From NCBI GenBank assembly GCA_013176395.1, contig JABMLP010000010.1, positions 744,001-808,000 on the forward strand: a stretch of 64,000 nucleotides of DNA, written 5' to 3'. Source of the stretch: Venturia oleaginea (lineage: Eukaryota > Ascomycota > Dothideomycetes > Venturiales > Venturiaceae). The notes below the pieces were generated by a model. The model was not told the origin of the DNA and did no database searches. It saw nothing but the letters and a program-made list of their open reading frames with translations. The stretch's first letter is position 1; each line of letters opens with the position of its first letter. The position numbers and the translations under genes were made by a program. Shown one piece after another: positions 21,912-32,787 of this stretch.

Positions 21912-23139
21912 ACGTATTCGATCCCTCAACCCGTCAGATCATCCAACCGGTCAAAATTTCTTGGCACGACCATCTTATATTACGACTCTTCAATTTCATC
22001 GCTATTAACGATAGATTCTAAGTCCGTCGTGCTGCTATCTGATTCAGAAGATATCTCGATATCTTTTTTACAAGTTCGCGCATTATGCCCAGTTGCGCCG
22101 CAGTTCCCACAGCGCCGTTGAGTTGGTCGGGCTGTTTTCGATCCCTGAGGCGCTACAGACGCCTTTGCAGCTACCTGCGCTGCTGCAGTCCCATACTCTA
22201 TAGTACCACCTTGCTGGATCCACTTCCTTTTGCGCCATTTTCGCTTCGTCGCCTTTGTATGCGCGTCAAAGTGCTTCAACCACTCAAGACCCGGCGCGTT
22301 GTTTGTCCAGCCGTTCTCAGAGACTGAAAGCTTCCAATTGCGCGGTATATCTGCCTCCTCATACCACGTAGAGATGTGAACTCGTCCTTTGTAGATAATG
22401 AATGGCGGGGTCGCATACCCAGCTGCGCAAATGCTCTGAATAACCGTAACCCATTCGCGATCGCCCGGCTGAGTGAGTTCAGGCCTTGTACGTCTCTCAG
22501 AGGCTGTAACGACTTTTATTGACCCAATAACACCCATCTGGAAGCCAATCTCGTCAAGGTTGTGCGTATCCTCGTCGTGGATGCCGTACTTTGCCTTGGT
22601 GTCTGCAACGAGCTTGAACCACGTGCCAATAATCTCTGGATCTTCCTGTAGTATCCTCTGCCTATCCTTTGCTCGATTGAAGGCTGTCTTGAGCTCATCT
22701 GAGCGCTTTACGAACTTCTCAGCCCACTTTTTGCCTACTGGCTCTCCACCGCGTATACCCAACAGTTTATCCGCCATATCTGCCACCTCACACAGCCGGG
22801 GTGCAAATCCTCGCGAATCGAGGTCGAGGATATATCGGACAAGCGTTTGCCCTTCGGTAAGGGTAAGTTTCCGACCGTTTGGTGGTCTTTCGAGGATAAA
22901 TGGGACTCCTCTGACGCGATCAGAGAGGGTTTGTTGTTTAACGTTGAAGGCGCCCGCAGCAGCTCGTTGGCTTCGGAGTTGGGCGGTATTCAAAGCTTGG
23001 ATTGCAAGCTGAATTCTCCCTTCGTGTTGGAGTAGTAACTCATTACGTTGTTGAGACATAGTAGAACAAGAAGAGTGGTTGGGGTCTTGGCAAATTTTGA
23101 CCGGTTGGGTGATCTGACGGGTTGGGTGATTGAATACGT
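21912..23139 (-). mobile_element. Internally deleted Fot1/pogo-type DNA transposon, element 2
   Basis: A 1228-bp element with inverted termini of about 50 bp; the best-matched part is CAACCCGTCAGATCA on the left against its reverse complement at 23107-23126. The right flank shows TA; the left shows TT, so one copy of the target TA has probably mutated. The ends (ACGTATTC) resemble those of element 1 (ACGTAATTC) but the families are distinct in sequence. It is inserted at the very 3' end of the LINE fragment. Confidence 0.85.
21980..23059 (-). CDS. Fot1-type transposase with in-frame internal deletion
   Basis: An intact 359-codon frame. It begins with a psq-type HTH (about residues 20-55) and a CENP-B-type HTH (60-130). 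The first part of the DDE domain follows, with NLDEIGFQMG holding the first Asp, then GDREWVTVIQ and PFIIYKG. After GLEWLKHFDAHTK the frame passes directly into a basic region (TKRKWRKRKWIQQGG) and a C-terminal zinc knuckle (CGNCGATGHNARTC) with an acidic Ser-rich end. The remaining catalytic acids of a DDE/DDD domain are therefore absent. Unlike element 1 the deletion keeps frame, so a stable DNA-binding protein lacking transposase chemistry could be produced. It might act as a repressor of related elements, or may simply be a non-autonomous relic. Confidence 0.8.
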   Translation of the reverse strand: MSQQRNELLLQHEGRIQLAIQALNTAQLRSQRAAAGAFNVKQQTLSDRVRGVPFILERPPNGRKLTLTEGQTLVRYILDLDSRGFAPRLCEVADMADKLLGIRGGEPVGKKWAEKFVKRSDELKTAFNRAKDRQRILQEDPEIIGTWFKLVADTKAKYGIHDEDTHNLDEIGFQMGVIGSIKVVTASERRTRPELTQPGDREWVTVIQSICAAGYATPPFIIYKGRVHISTWYEEADIPRNWKLSVSENGWTNNAPGLEWLKHFDAHTKATKRKWRKRKWIQQGGTIEYGTAAAQVAAKASVAPQGSKTARPTQRRCGNCGATGHNARTCKKDIEISSESDSSTTDLESIVNSDEIEES

Positions 23140-23356
23140 TAATTACTATTATTAGTTAAGAAAAATATTTGACTACATTATAGTCGTGCATATGCAGCTG
23201 GAGACTTAAGTCGGATATATTGTAGATAGCTTACCGTACCTGAATCCACTTTCAAGCTATCAGTCTCAAGCTCTCAAGTTTAAGCTCTCAACCCCAAGCC
23301 CTTACCTTCAAGTCATTTCACCCAACCCCGATCTCCACATTTAAATTCCAACAACA

Positions 23357-23717
23357 AGTAAAGTCCCCACCCTACAATCTCGATTTCCTGACAAAGTTGG
23401 CCTTGGCCACAGTGAAGCTAACAGCTCTCACTGCCCTCGGGCTTTTCGCCCTTCCATCCCATGCGGTCCTGCGCTGCTATCTCAAAGCCGATAGTACATA
23501 CGACCTCGCGTACAATCCATCCGTTAGCACTTTGCGCCAGAAAAACTGCGGCCAATTTAGAGGCCAGTATGTACCTCAGACCAGCTCCTGCTTGGTCAAC
23601 CCAACTCCTGCCGAAAATCCTCCAGGGCCTTTCACAAGAGATTACCACCCGGCGCTTACCGCACCTGGCAAGCCAAACATCTCGCTTCGATTCTACTACG
23701 ATTGCCAACCTCAGTAG
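23357..23717 (+). CDS. Small secreted cysteine-containing protein, paralogue 2 (split start codon)
   Basis: The CDS is base 23357 joined to 23413-23717 across a 55-bp intron (GTAAAG...CTGACAAAG...CCACAG). Exon 1 has no ATG of its own near the donor (it ends ACAACAA), so the ATG forms only by joining A to TG. The product has 101 residues: signal peptide MKLTALTALGLFALPSHA, then a mature chain with Cys at about 22, 46, 60 and 98. The intron position and phase match paralogue 1 exactly. An unspliced in-frame ATG exists at 23397 inside the intron (MALATVKL...), which would give a slightly longer leader; conservation with paralogue 1 favours the spliced start. No known domain is recognised; effector-like by size and context. 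Confidence 0.75.
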
Positions 23718-23962
23718 AAGGGGGAAGGGGAATGGTGGTAGATACTGTTCGTTAAGGAGGACATGGAGGGAGATTAGGGATGTAAGCGGTATGAAAATAT
23801 CTAAAAATTGGTTGGGATGGATGGAATTTGTCGCATAATCTTTTGCTTTGCCACGGCTACTCCCAAGGCGGGACGAAAATACAAAATAATGTAACTATCT
23901 TACCCTACTTGATGTATTATTCCGTGACTGCAAATCTAGTCTTCAGGGTTATACCATGCTCA

Positions 23963-25048
23963 TCAATCATCAGGCTCATCATTCTCTGTGGGTGCAATGG
24001 GTCTGTCCATAAGAAATCTTTCCGAGCCAGGCTGCGAACGGCCTCGCAAATCGTCTTCCTCGTCCATCTGTTGGTTACCTCTGTGTCTCTTAGGGATATC
24101 GCGGTGGTGGAAGTGTCGTAGATGCTCCGTACGGTGGTCGCGTCTTGTAAATCCTTGGTCTCCATTTCGAGAACAATTTCGCACTGGGCAACTGAATTGC
24201 GGTTTCTTATCGTGTACACAGTCAATGTGCCTCATCAAGTCGGCCTTGCGCACAAATGCCGTTGAGCATTCCGTTTCATCGCTGCTATAGCGATTGCAGA
24301 TAAATCTTTTGTCTCTGCTAATACATCATGTCAGGGCTCGAACTACCAATTTCTGTGCGGATATACTGCTGGAATAGATGGCAACTAAAGTCACTTACCC
24401 GTCGTTTGAAGTTTGACTTCGATTTCCGTCCAAGTGCTGGGAAGGTGTCCGGATTAAACCGTTTGATATTGTGTATCCAGCCGGGGAATGATTGTCGGAA
24501 TATCCATAATTGTCATGTCCGTGGTGAGGAGCGTTCCAGTAATCAGTGGATGTCGTTAGACTTGTAGTTGGTGCATGAGTGTAAGTAATTGCTGATGTAG
24601 TTGCATGGGCGGAGCTATAAGCATTGGGATACTCTGCGTTCGAGTACTGTGATCTGTATACGGTAGGCGAGCGCGTTTCGTTTGTGATGTATAGTTGAGA
24701 GTATGGACTTGCGTAAGGCTGACTTGCGTATGCATAGCTAGGAGTGTAAGGTGCTTGTGTATTTGCTGATGCAGGATATCCATCGGAATTGTACGCGCCT
24801 GTAGCGACTAGCGACCGTAAGCCATATGAATGGCTAGTTGCGAATTCACTGCCATTTGTAGAGTAGCTCCTTCGGTCGTAGAAAGCATCATCCTCTTCGC
24901 CGTCACCCACTTGGGCGTCCCAAAGAGCAGGTTGTGGAGACGTGGTAGGATAAACCTGCTGAAGGTTAGTGATTTATTCAAGCGTACTTGCTGGATACAG
25001 CAGAAAACTTACTTGGCCGTTTTCTCGTTTGAAAAGTCGAGATTCCAT
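23963..25048 (-). CDS. C2H2 zinc-finger transcription factor
   Basis: Three exons: 25013-25048 (MESRLFKRENGQ), 24399 to 24955 or 24958 (the acceptor CTTCAG or CTTCAGCAG is ambiguous by one Gln), and 23963-24314. Donors are GTAAGT in both introns. The join at 24399/24314 restores G|GA and gives DGDKRFICNRYSSDETEC. The product is about 314 residues. The first 190 are rich in Tyr, Ser, Thr and Pro, as in activation or low-complexity domains. The finger region starts with CX9CX12HX4H (FVRKADLMRHIDCVH) and a second atypical finger (CPVRNC...RRDHRTEHLRHFH). The FVRKADLMRH pattern is widespread in single/paired C2H2 proteins of filamentous ascomycetes. It is presumably nuclear; no target is known. 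Confidence 0.85.
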
Positions 25049-26914
25049 GTCGATCTTTTGAAATCAACTCTGAGGTTCAGAGAGAATGTGAGGCTGATTC
25101 TTAATTGCTACGATGTTATCCACGCAGGAATGTGTTGCTATAGTACCAGCGAGGCTAACAAGTCGATGGCGGAAGTATTCATGAGAAGTCCAGCGCATCA
25201 GGTTCTGCCAGGCAGATGGCTTACGCCTGCTATATGTGAACCAATCCCGCTGTCTAGAAACGTGCAGATGCAATGCGGCCAAGACTGATTCTGATAGGTG
25301 GTTGCATACCTGGCATGATAGCTCTGGAATCCGATCATTGTTTTCGAAGAGGCCACCCAAGTGGCCACAACAAAATGGGACATGAGATGCAGCTGGAAAT
25401 CCGAGGCGGCGAGTAGGCACGTATCCCGGGGTTTAGAGTTACTCGTACATATATCCCCGGAGGAATACAAGTACTCGGCGGGAGAAAACGACCAGCAGCC
25501 AGATACCGGGCCGCATAAGATGAGCGAGGCTGAACAAGATTGTAGGGCTTGGTGTGGGTGATGTAGCGAGTCAAAAGTGGTATGTATGCACCTGACTCTA
25601 TGTCTGCCCTTCCTGGGCTTCGTAGTATCTCTTTCCAAACCATTCGGCGGAAACTTCGGCTGTCTTTTATACATTCAAGTCAGCCTTACCATAAGCTGAT
25701 AGGTGTATAGATTTCCACGTCAATAATTCAAGGCTCTCATCGGCGCAGCCTGCCCAGATGAGGCCGGTCATAGTCTTGTGATGGTGGTCTTGACAGGGAG
25801 GTTTGCGAAAAGGAAGCGAGAACGTCGCGCCGTGCGCAAGAAAGTGGGGATTAGATGACTATGCAGGCTGACTTGACCGACTCGGGTTCGTGAACGGAAG
25901 AAGGCAACTGGTTCGCAGACTGGCGCTATAAAAAATAAAGAGGAGTTCCGAGAGGTTGCTCTCGAATTCAAAGAATCGCCCCCTCAGGTATGGCGAGAAG
26001 TACTTCATGCACATGTCTCCCATTTAGTTTAGCTCCGTGGTAGCGGCTTAGTGCTGACCCAATTAGACACTCACTTGCATGCCTTGGGCTCTTTCTGCCT
26101 CGTATAACGATCGTCGCCAGTCTTAGAGTTGAGTTGTTGCGCTCAGCCTTGCGTCTTGGTCAAGGATGAGCCCCGATTTAGGCGGCTGAAATTCGTATTT
26201 GATGAATCAGATGCAATCAGACGGGATACAATCACAAGAGAAAGGAAGTGTCTCGTTCTCTAGCTATCGTAGTCTTGTTCAGTAAGGAGTTAGACAACAT
26301 ATACCATCTCTATGCTGTAACCTTTGGGTCGAGACAGCGACTACACCAACCTCTCTTTCTTGCCTATCGACTATCGCAAGATCGAAAGATCGCAAGACGG
26401 GTGTTTTAGCCGATGAGGCGGCCATCGGCAGCTTTGGCTGTATTTGCAATGACCAAAGAGCGAGGACGGCGATTTCGTCTATGATGGACGGAGAAATTTC
26501 CGAGCGTAAGCACTGATGGAAGCCTAGCTCCGTATAAGATGCTGGCAGAACAGTTCACCATCCATCTAGGATTGAGGGCTGATAACTTCCGAACATGCAA
26601 TAATTAGCTCCGCAAAAACAGTGTTGACATTGACGAGACATGAATAGAACTGCTTCGACTAGTCGTTGAAAGTTGTCAAACACTGCTTCCGGCCGTATGC
26701 AGCACTCTTCAGCACCTCACAGCTCGGTTAGGCACTCACCGGTAGTGAGCGTAGGGATCTATTAGCAGGCACAATCAGTTGTACGACTCATCGTTAAGAG
26801 ATAGAGAAAGCCCAGAAAGAGCTCAACAAACTGTCATTGCTGTTGACGATCGTACCATCGCCGTCAATTCCGAAATCCTACACTAAGTCACATCTTGCCA
26901 GATGAACGAGTCGA
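25049..26914. other. Long intergenic region between C2H2 factor and NOT3/5
   Basis: No gene is supported across about 1.9 kb. Several short frames (for example 25198-25674 on the minus strand) show no motif and overlap each other in different frames. It should carry the promoter and possibly long 5' UTR of the zinc-finger gene and the 3' UTR of NOT3/5; long leaders are common for fungal regulators. Confidence 0.5.
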
Positions 26915-28949
26915 TCATAGATCGTCCTCCAACCATTTGTAATGGAACTTGAAATCCGCCTTGCGTCGATTCATCCTATAAATTGTGAGTAATGGCGTTG
27001 GTCACCGCACAATAATGAGGACTTACCATGTGCTCTCGTAGTCGAAGAACCGATATGTACCCTGCTCGTAGTCTTCAGTGATACTCTTCGGTTCTTCGTG
27101 TCGCTGAAACCATGTCTGGTACTGCTTGTGAAACCTCCAACTTTGATTCTTCAGTGCCTTCGCCGCCAACCACTGCTGGTACGTTCCTTGCCTGTAGTAA
27201 AATGCATAGAACAAAGTATCAGTGTCTACACGAGAATACAGCCTGTGGTCGTCGAATATCGCCAATGGCTCCTGTGGGTAATGTGAAGGCGCATAGGGGT
27301 ACGGAGTTTGCGGCTGATAGTGGCGAGGTCGTTCCGTATCCGCGGACTCTGGCATCTGAGAGAAACTTGCTCCAAACAATGACCGCGACTTTTCGGTCGA
27401 CAGAGGCTCTGCCGCTGACAACTTTGTAGCCTCAAATGATTCCAGCAATTCGTTCAAACTTGATGGCAGATGATATACTGACTCTTCCTCTTCCGGTTCA
27501 GAATGCGTGTCGCCATTTGTGAGAGCAGGCGTGGATGGTTGAGCTGCTTCAGGGCTCTGCTCTACATCTGCCGACTTCTTGCCACTAGTTTGGCTCTGCC
27601 GAGGTTTCAATTCTGGCTTCTCCACTATTTGTCTTGATGTACTAGGCTCCTTCGTTGTTCCGGCTGGACTTGGGAGGTTGTCCACAGGCGATTTTCCAGC
27701 TGGCTCTGCGCTGCTTATTCTCTGTGCTTGAGTTGCTGATGGTTGTGGATGTGATACTGCGGGCGATGGGGTTGACTTAGCGGCAGCTGGCGTCGCAGGG
27801 CTGGGAGAAAGACCTGGGGGGAACATTGGTTGCGTTGGTCCTCGTGCAGGTGCTGGAGGCAATGGAGCAATGCCAAGTTCGTTCTGATCTCCAGCTGCTG
27901 CTGCGGCTGCAGCTGATGCGTACTTCAAAGGCTCTCCCCTGGGCGGAACAGGTGCAGGCTTCATCCCAGCTGTCGATATACCGTTCGAAGGCGTTGGCAT
28001 GGGCGCATGTAACGTAGCCAGCGCTGGTAAAGGTGATTTTAGGTGTTGTTGTGAGGGTCTCCGAGCTGCAGGTATAGGTTCCACAGCCTTTTGCTTTCCT
28101 GAAGGCGGCGGTCGTTGTTCTGGATCACCATCTCCTGCCAGTGATTGTGCATCTTGTGAGGAAACGCGATCCATCTCAGCGCCCATTCCAAATAGGCCCT
28201 CCTCCTCTTCCAGATTCAGATCGTCGTACATCCATTCGTTCTCTTCAAAATCGACTTCGCCGTTGTTTTCGACGTAATATTTAATGTCTTCCTCAATGGC
28301 CTTCACCTGGTCCGTTTCAATATTACCATTTTCCAGCGTTCTTAATATCAGCTCCAGTCTGCTTTGGTGCCATTTATGCCGTTCTGTCGTGCGCTCCAAT
28401 TCCGATAATCGGTCGGCTTTGGATGTGTCCTTCTTCCCCTTCTTCTGGCTGGCATTAATGCCTTCCGTCTCGGCCTCGACTTGTTCGATCTGTCGTTCCA
28501 GCTCGTCAACCATGGCGGCCAAGAAATCGCATAGTTCTGCCTTTTCTTGTTCTTTGGGATCCAATTTCGCGGCTGCTTGTAGACCTTCTTTCGAATATGC
28601 CTTTGTCTTCATCTCCTTCTCTACAGCCTTGAACTTCTCCATTTGCTGGGTCACGTTAGCAATGCCATCACGCTGTCAGTAGCGAAAGACCAACAGTTTC
28701 GATCAGCTTCCGGTGGTCGACCAGCGCCTTTTTGTCCTTGATATCGTTGGATGCCGCCCATGCCTTGATGCGATCTCGATCGCGCTGCAGCTTCTTGATC
28801 TCCTTCTTTAACGAGTCCTCGAGCTTCTCCTTCTGTGCGGCATTCGTCGTCGAGTGAATCTTCTCGTAGATAGCCTCGAAGGCTTGCACGCCCTCGGCGA
28901 CCTTCTTGAAACATTTGTCGATCTCTATCGCTAGTTTTCGAGCGGCCAT
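26915..28949 (-). CDS. NOT3: CCR4-NOT complex subunit Not3/Not5
   Basis: Three exons: 28695-28949, 27027-28645 and 26915-26975. Intron 1 (49 bp) joins LIET to [22 protein letters not shown], an ungapped match to the family core; intron 2 (51 bp) joins FFDYESTW to [19 protein letters not shown], the conserved C-terminus. The product has 644 residues. The Not3 N-terminal coiled-coil domain spans about 1-235; a Pro/Ala/Ser-rich linker follows; the C-terminal NOT box (about 540-644) contains [23 protein letters not shown]. Not3/5 is a scaffold subunit of the cytoplasmic and nuclear deadenylase complex and in yeast senses ribosome state. The gene is divergent from DTD1 with 476 bp between start codons. 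Confidence 0.95.
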
Positions 28950-29425
28950 TGTGCATGTGTGAAGCCAGAAAGGCGAAGGTCCGTGTTTGTGTGTGGGCGA
29001 TGGATGGAGGAATTGAGTGTCGAGGCAGCAAATGGCAGCAATGGTCGACGCGCTGCTTGGCTTTAGATCCGATTCGGTGTCTGAGGGAGGAGTGTCGTGT
29101 TGGTTGCAGGTGGAGGTCGTTCCTAATGGGGTGGCTCAATAGGGTGGCTCAATAGGGTACCTAACGACTAACGTCCTGGAAACTCCGACTAGCGTTGACG
29201 CGGTGGACAGATCAAGCACGACAAGTTTCACCCAACACAATAAGCAACAAATCACCAATTCATCACAACCTTCACAATCATACAGACAATTGCTCTCAAC
29301 ACGGAACAGAGGCATTGATTGTCGGTCGCGCTCGCGATCCTGGCCTCCAGTTGCCATCCTGAAACCGAGCATACAATAGCCTATGTGAGAGCGCATAATC
29401 TTGTCCACACAGCAAGTAAGATACC

Positions 29426-30096
29426 ATGAAAGGCAAACAACACATCGCTCCAAGTTTCGTTTGGCTCCCAGGTCAGCTGACAAACCTAGTAATACTGCAG
29501 CGCGTTCACTCTGCTTCCGTCTCCGTGGATGGAAAAATAGTGTCTTCCATCGGGAAAGGCGTCCTAGCCTTCGTCGCTGTGAGCAGAGATGACACGCTCA
29601 AGGACTCTGAGCTATGTGCTTCCAAAATACTGAAAATCAGGCTGTGGGACTCGGACGACGAAAAAGGCGGGAGATGGAAGCATAACGTGACCGATATCAA
29701 GGGCGAGGTGCTTTGCGGTCAGTACAACTTTAAATAGACCATGAGAAGCCATCCTGATTTACACAGTATCTCAATTCACGCTTTTGGCTTCGACAAAGAA
29801 AGGATCAAAGCCGGATTTTCATAGATCCGCAGGCCCCGAGAAGGGCAGAGAGCTGTACATGGCCTTCTTCAAGAAAGTTCAGGAATTGTACCATCACGAC
29901 AAAGTCAAGGATGGCATCTTTCAAGCTATGATGGATGTTTCATTAATTAATGACGGCCCGGTAGGTGGCAGCCTAGTCTATCTGTGGACGCTCATCTGAC
30001 TGTGCGAAGGTCACGCTTGAAATTAACACAGATCCAGCTCCACTGAATGTCAATGGCGAAGCATCTTCTATGCCTGTCAGAGATACGACAACATGA
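29426..30096 (+). CDS. DTD1: D-aminoacyl-tRNA deacylase
   Basis: Four exons: 29426-29432, 29490-29717, 29767-29960 and 30010-30096, giving 171 residues. The first intron (57 bp) has a GC donor (AAAG|GCAAAC), a CTGAC branch and a CTAG acceptor; its removal gives MKVILQRVHSASV, matching the family N-terminus. Both catalytic motifs are present: SQFTLLA (created by the second splice) and NDGPVTLEI (third splice). DTD hydrolyses D-amino acids, and glycine mischarged on tRNA-Ala, from tRNA, acting as a homodimer in the cytosol. Retaining the first intron would not break frame and would insert 19 residues after MK, so annotation pipelines may miss the splice. Confidence 0.92.
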
Positions 30097-30686
30097 GTAA
30101 GCACTCGGCCCAGTAAAGCTATTACCTGCCGAGTATCTAACGAGGTATTATGAACGACCCTTGAGGTTCACGAGTGCCAATGATAGCAATCTGGACGCCT
30201 CCAAACAGAAACCCGCCAGGATTCATGGACACGGATCCTTGGGCAATAGTCTCACACATAATAAGTGAATTGAGGTAGAAACAGTTGCCAAGACTGAGTG
30301 GACTAGAATGAGCCCAGGCAACTGAGAGTCTAGAGAAGTTGAGAAGGCGATAAGTAGAAGCGTATACGAGATGATTGTGGGTTCAGGTCACGCCTTGCCA
30401 AACCCGAGAGAAACAATACCAGCCGAACTTGTATTGGGAATATAAAAATTCCGCAATAGATGTCCAGACCTCACAATTCACTTGGGAAATGTCAATAATC
30501 CCATAGCGGCAAGTCATCTTGTTATCAGGATTTATCAGGATTTATCACATTTGTCGTGAACCGAGGACGGCAGGCTACCCTAATCTTCGGCCCAAATCAT
30601 CGCTGCTGTTCATGCTATAAAAGATGCTCTCACCGATCGCTGAACGACTGCTCCTATGGTATTCGTGGCTCTGCGAAATCCTGCTT
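30097..30686. other. Intergenic region (convergent 3' ends)
   Basis: This lies between the stop codons of DTD1 (plus) and the membrane protein gene (minus). No gene or repeat was recognised beyond a small direct repeat TTATCAGGATTTATCA near 30521-30546. Confidence 0.5.
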
Positions 30687-31587
30687 TCAGTCGTTGATGA
30701 TAATTGGTCGACCCGCGGACCCTTCTTCTTCCTGCTGGCCCATTCGACTGTTGGCGGGATGGAAGATGCCACACGGCTGAATACCATTTCCGAGATCTCC
30801 TGGATCTGGGTGGAAGATCGCTTGCCTACCCCAATTGTTGACAGCGACAACAGACCTCCCTGCTCCGCCCGCTTTCATTCTATGAGCTCCAGCAGCGATT
30901 GCCTCTGCATAAGATGGCAATTGCTCTTCGCTTGACTGACTGGTTTGTTGCTGAATGGCTGCTTGGATTGCCATCTCCATCTCCGCTACCCTTGCTGCTG
31001 CCTTCTTCTTTTTCCTATCCTGCTTGACGATTCGTACCATGACAATGGCGATGACGGCCACTATCAGTAGTACTATGACGATTATTCTAAACGTATTTTT
31101 GGTTTCTTCGTTGCTTGAGCGGCTCGCAGATTCTGTAGTTGAGTGGCCAATCAAGGGTGGCGGAGAAAGTAGGGTGATTTCGGGGCCTACAGCGCGGGCT
31201 TGTAACTGATTTGTTGTTCTGGTAATCATAATGGAGTTGCTTGGGTAGGTGTTTCCACCATAGGTAGAGGTGAGGTCGCCTGGTATAATGATGTCGACCA
31301 CAGCTGGTTGGCTAGGTTCTTTGGCAGTACTATGTGGTGAGAAATCGAAGTCAGGATAGGTCCAGCGGTCAGCGTAATCGGGACAGTTTCCTTGCTGATA
31401 CGCAGAGCTGAATCCAGCTGCGATCAACTTTACTTTGGGGCACTGCTGGAAAAGAATGTCAGTTTTCACTTTGCTGTGAAACCAGGGCAGAAGTGGGTCC
31501 GGCTTTGCATACCTCAATTGACCTCCTCACAACAAGACACAAAGCCAAGAGAAGGAGGACCAAGGAATGAGCGACCAAACGTGCCAT
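30687..31587 (-). CDS. Predicted type I single-pass membrane protein
   Basis: Two exons, 31513-31587 and 30687-31445, joined over a 67-bp intron (GTATGC...CTGACATTCTTTTCCAG), giving 277 residues. Exon 1 encodes a signal peptide (MARLVAHSLVLLLLALCLVV); the join gives RSIEQCPKVKLIAAG. The ectodomain (about 26-140) includes a few Cys and a segment NCPDYADRWTYPDFDFS. A membrane helix (TFRIIVIVLLIVAVIAIVMV) at about 160-180 is followed by a basic stop-transfer (KQDRKKKKAAAR) and a cytosolic tail with an LPSYAEA motif that resembles a PPxY-like adaptor-binding site. The architecture fits the mid2/WSC-like or arrestin/Rsp5-regulated class only loosely; the family is not recognised. Confidence 0.7.
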
Positions 31588-32235
31588 GGATGTTTATATC
31601 CCAAATCGTCGGAAATGTTCAAAATGTGCGCACAGAATGAAGTATTTGGAGGGGTCGAAATGTTGGAGGAACCTATTCATCACGATCATATCACGCGTCT
31701 CTGACACTGCGTGGCACAGGGTAACACTGCTGATTCTTCTGTCGTAGCACTGAACAGCCCCTGTCCCACCGATAACCTCATTTGGCCAAAAGCCGGAATT
31801 CGCATGCTGAATATTTCAAACGGGCCTTGCAAGTAAGGGCTCCATCACTCCACACTCCGTCTGCGATGATAGACACCCTTCAATGCCCCGATCTTAATCG
31901 AGAACAGTAATGGGCGTACATTCGTGGAGGAGGTGATAGTATATTGAACAGAAAAAGATAGGAGAAGAGAGGGAGGTCTTGAGTAGGTGACTAAAGTGGG
32001 TCCCACTAGCTCGCATAACAGAGATACTCGGCTGAGTAGGAGTTGTTACATAGGAAACCACCTAGTAGCGCTGGGTGATGATCATGTCGTGACGGGTAGC
32101 GACAGTGCAATATGAGTGCTGAGAAGATCATTACCCAGGCACTACAACCGGCTATTCAAGGATTATCGCACGTAACGCTGATCCAGACAAATCATCCCCA
32201 CTTCCCTTCTTCCGTTCTTTCTGGTTGATTCCATG
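31588..32235. other. Intergenic region
   Basis: Likely promoter of the membrane protein gene at 31587 and 3' flank of the small membrane protein ending at 32236. Nothing else is supported. Confidence 0.5.
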
Positions 32236-32787
32236 CTACTTTTTGTTGATCACCTTCTCTTCAGTCGTGAACTTCAGATTCTCCTTGCCTGATGATTGAA
32301 GCTGCACATCCGGTCCTGGGTAATCGTTAGTATGTTGCGAGGCCTAATTGCATAACAGATGATGTTGACCGTTCTTACCCTTGACAATGGCAGAATTCCG
32401 TTCTATGCCTCCTCCATGCTCCTGGTCATCCGGATCATATCTCTTAGAAACCATTTCTTCATCATCTTGAACTTTCTGAGAAGTTTCATTGTTCTGGGCT
32501 CCCGGGTTCCCCGCTGTTTCATTTGTTATCGATCCCGATGTTAAGGGAGTCGTCTCAGTGGTTGTGTTAGGCGTAAAACAATGAACAGCAGATCTCTCTA
32601 TGTCACCCAGTCTTTTCCGACGTTTCCTGGAGGACCAACCTTTCTCATGTCGATCGAACAGCAGAAAGCATATTAAGAGGAGGAAGTGACTGCCCAGGAC
32701 TGCAGAAATGGCTATGCCTGCTGTGATACCTTTACATTGTGCCGGGCTCTTTCCTGTGCAGATGTCGTGGGTAATCGTGTCTGCCAT
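32236..32787 (-). CDS. Small single-pass membrane protein, unknown
   Basis: Two exons, 32379-32787 and 32236-32315, joined over a 63-bp intron (GTAAGA...TACCCAG); the join G|GA gives IVKGPDVQLQSSGKENLKF and a stop TAG, while the unspliced frame ends in unrelated HLLCN. The product has 162 residues. The N-terminus (MADTITHDICTGKSPAQCKG) precedes a hydrophobic helix (ITAGIAISAVLGSHFLLLICFLLF), then a basic cytosolic block (RHEKGWSSRKRRKRLGD) and a polar tail. Two Cys in the short extracellular part may form a disulfide. It lies 650 bp upstream of another single-pass membrane protein on the same strand. No family is recognised. Confidence 0.6.

Noticed and set aside
15529..23139. A single composite transposon made of the whole island
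   Set aside because: The internal elements have their own ends and target duplications, and the outer 231-bp repeats have distinct target duplications, so they are independent insertions.
25198..25674. 158-codon minus-strand frame upstream of the C2H2 factor
   Set aside because: Overlaps other frames, has no motif, and sits where a long 5' leader is expected.
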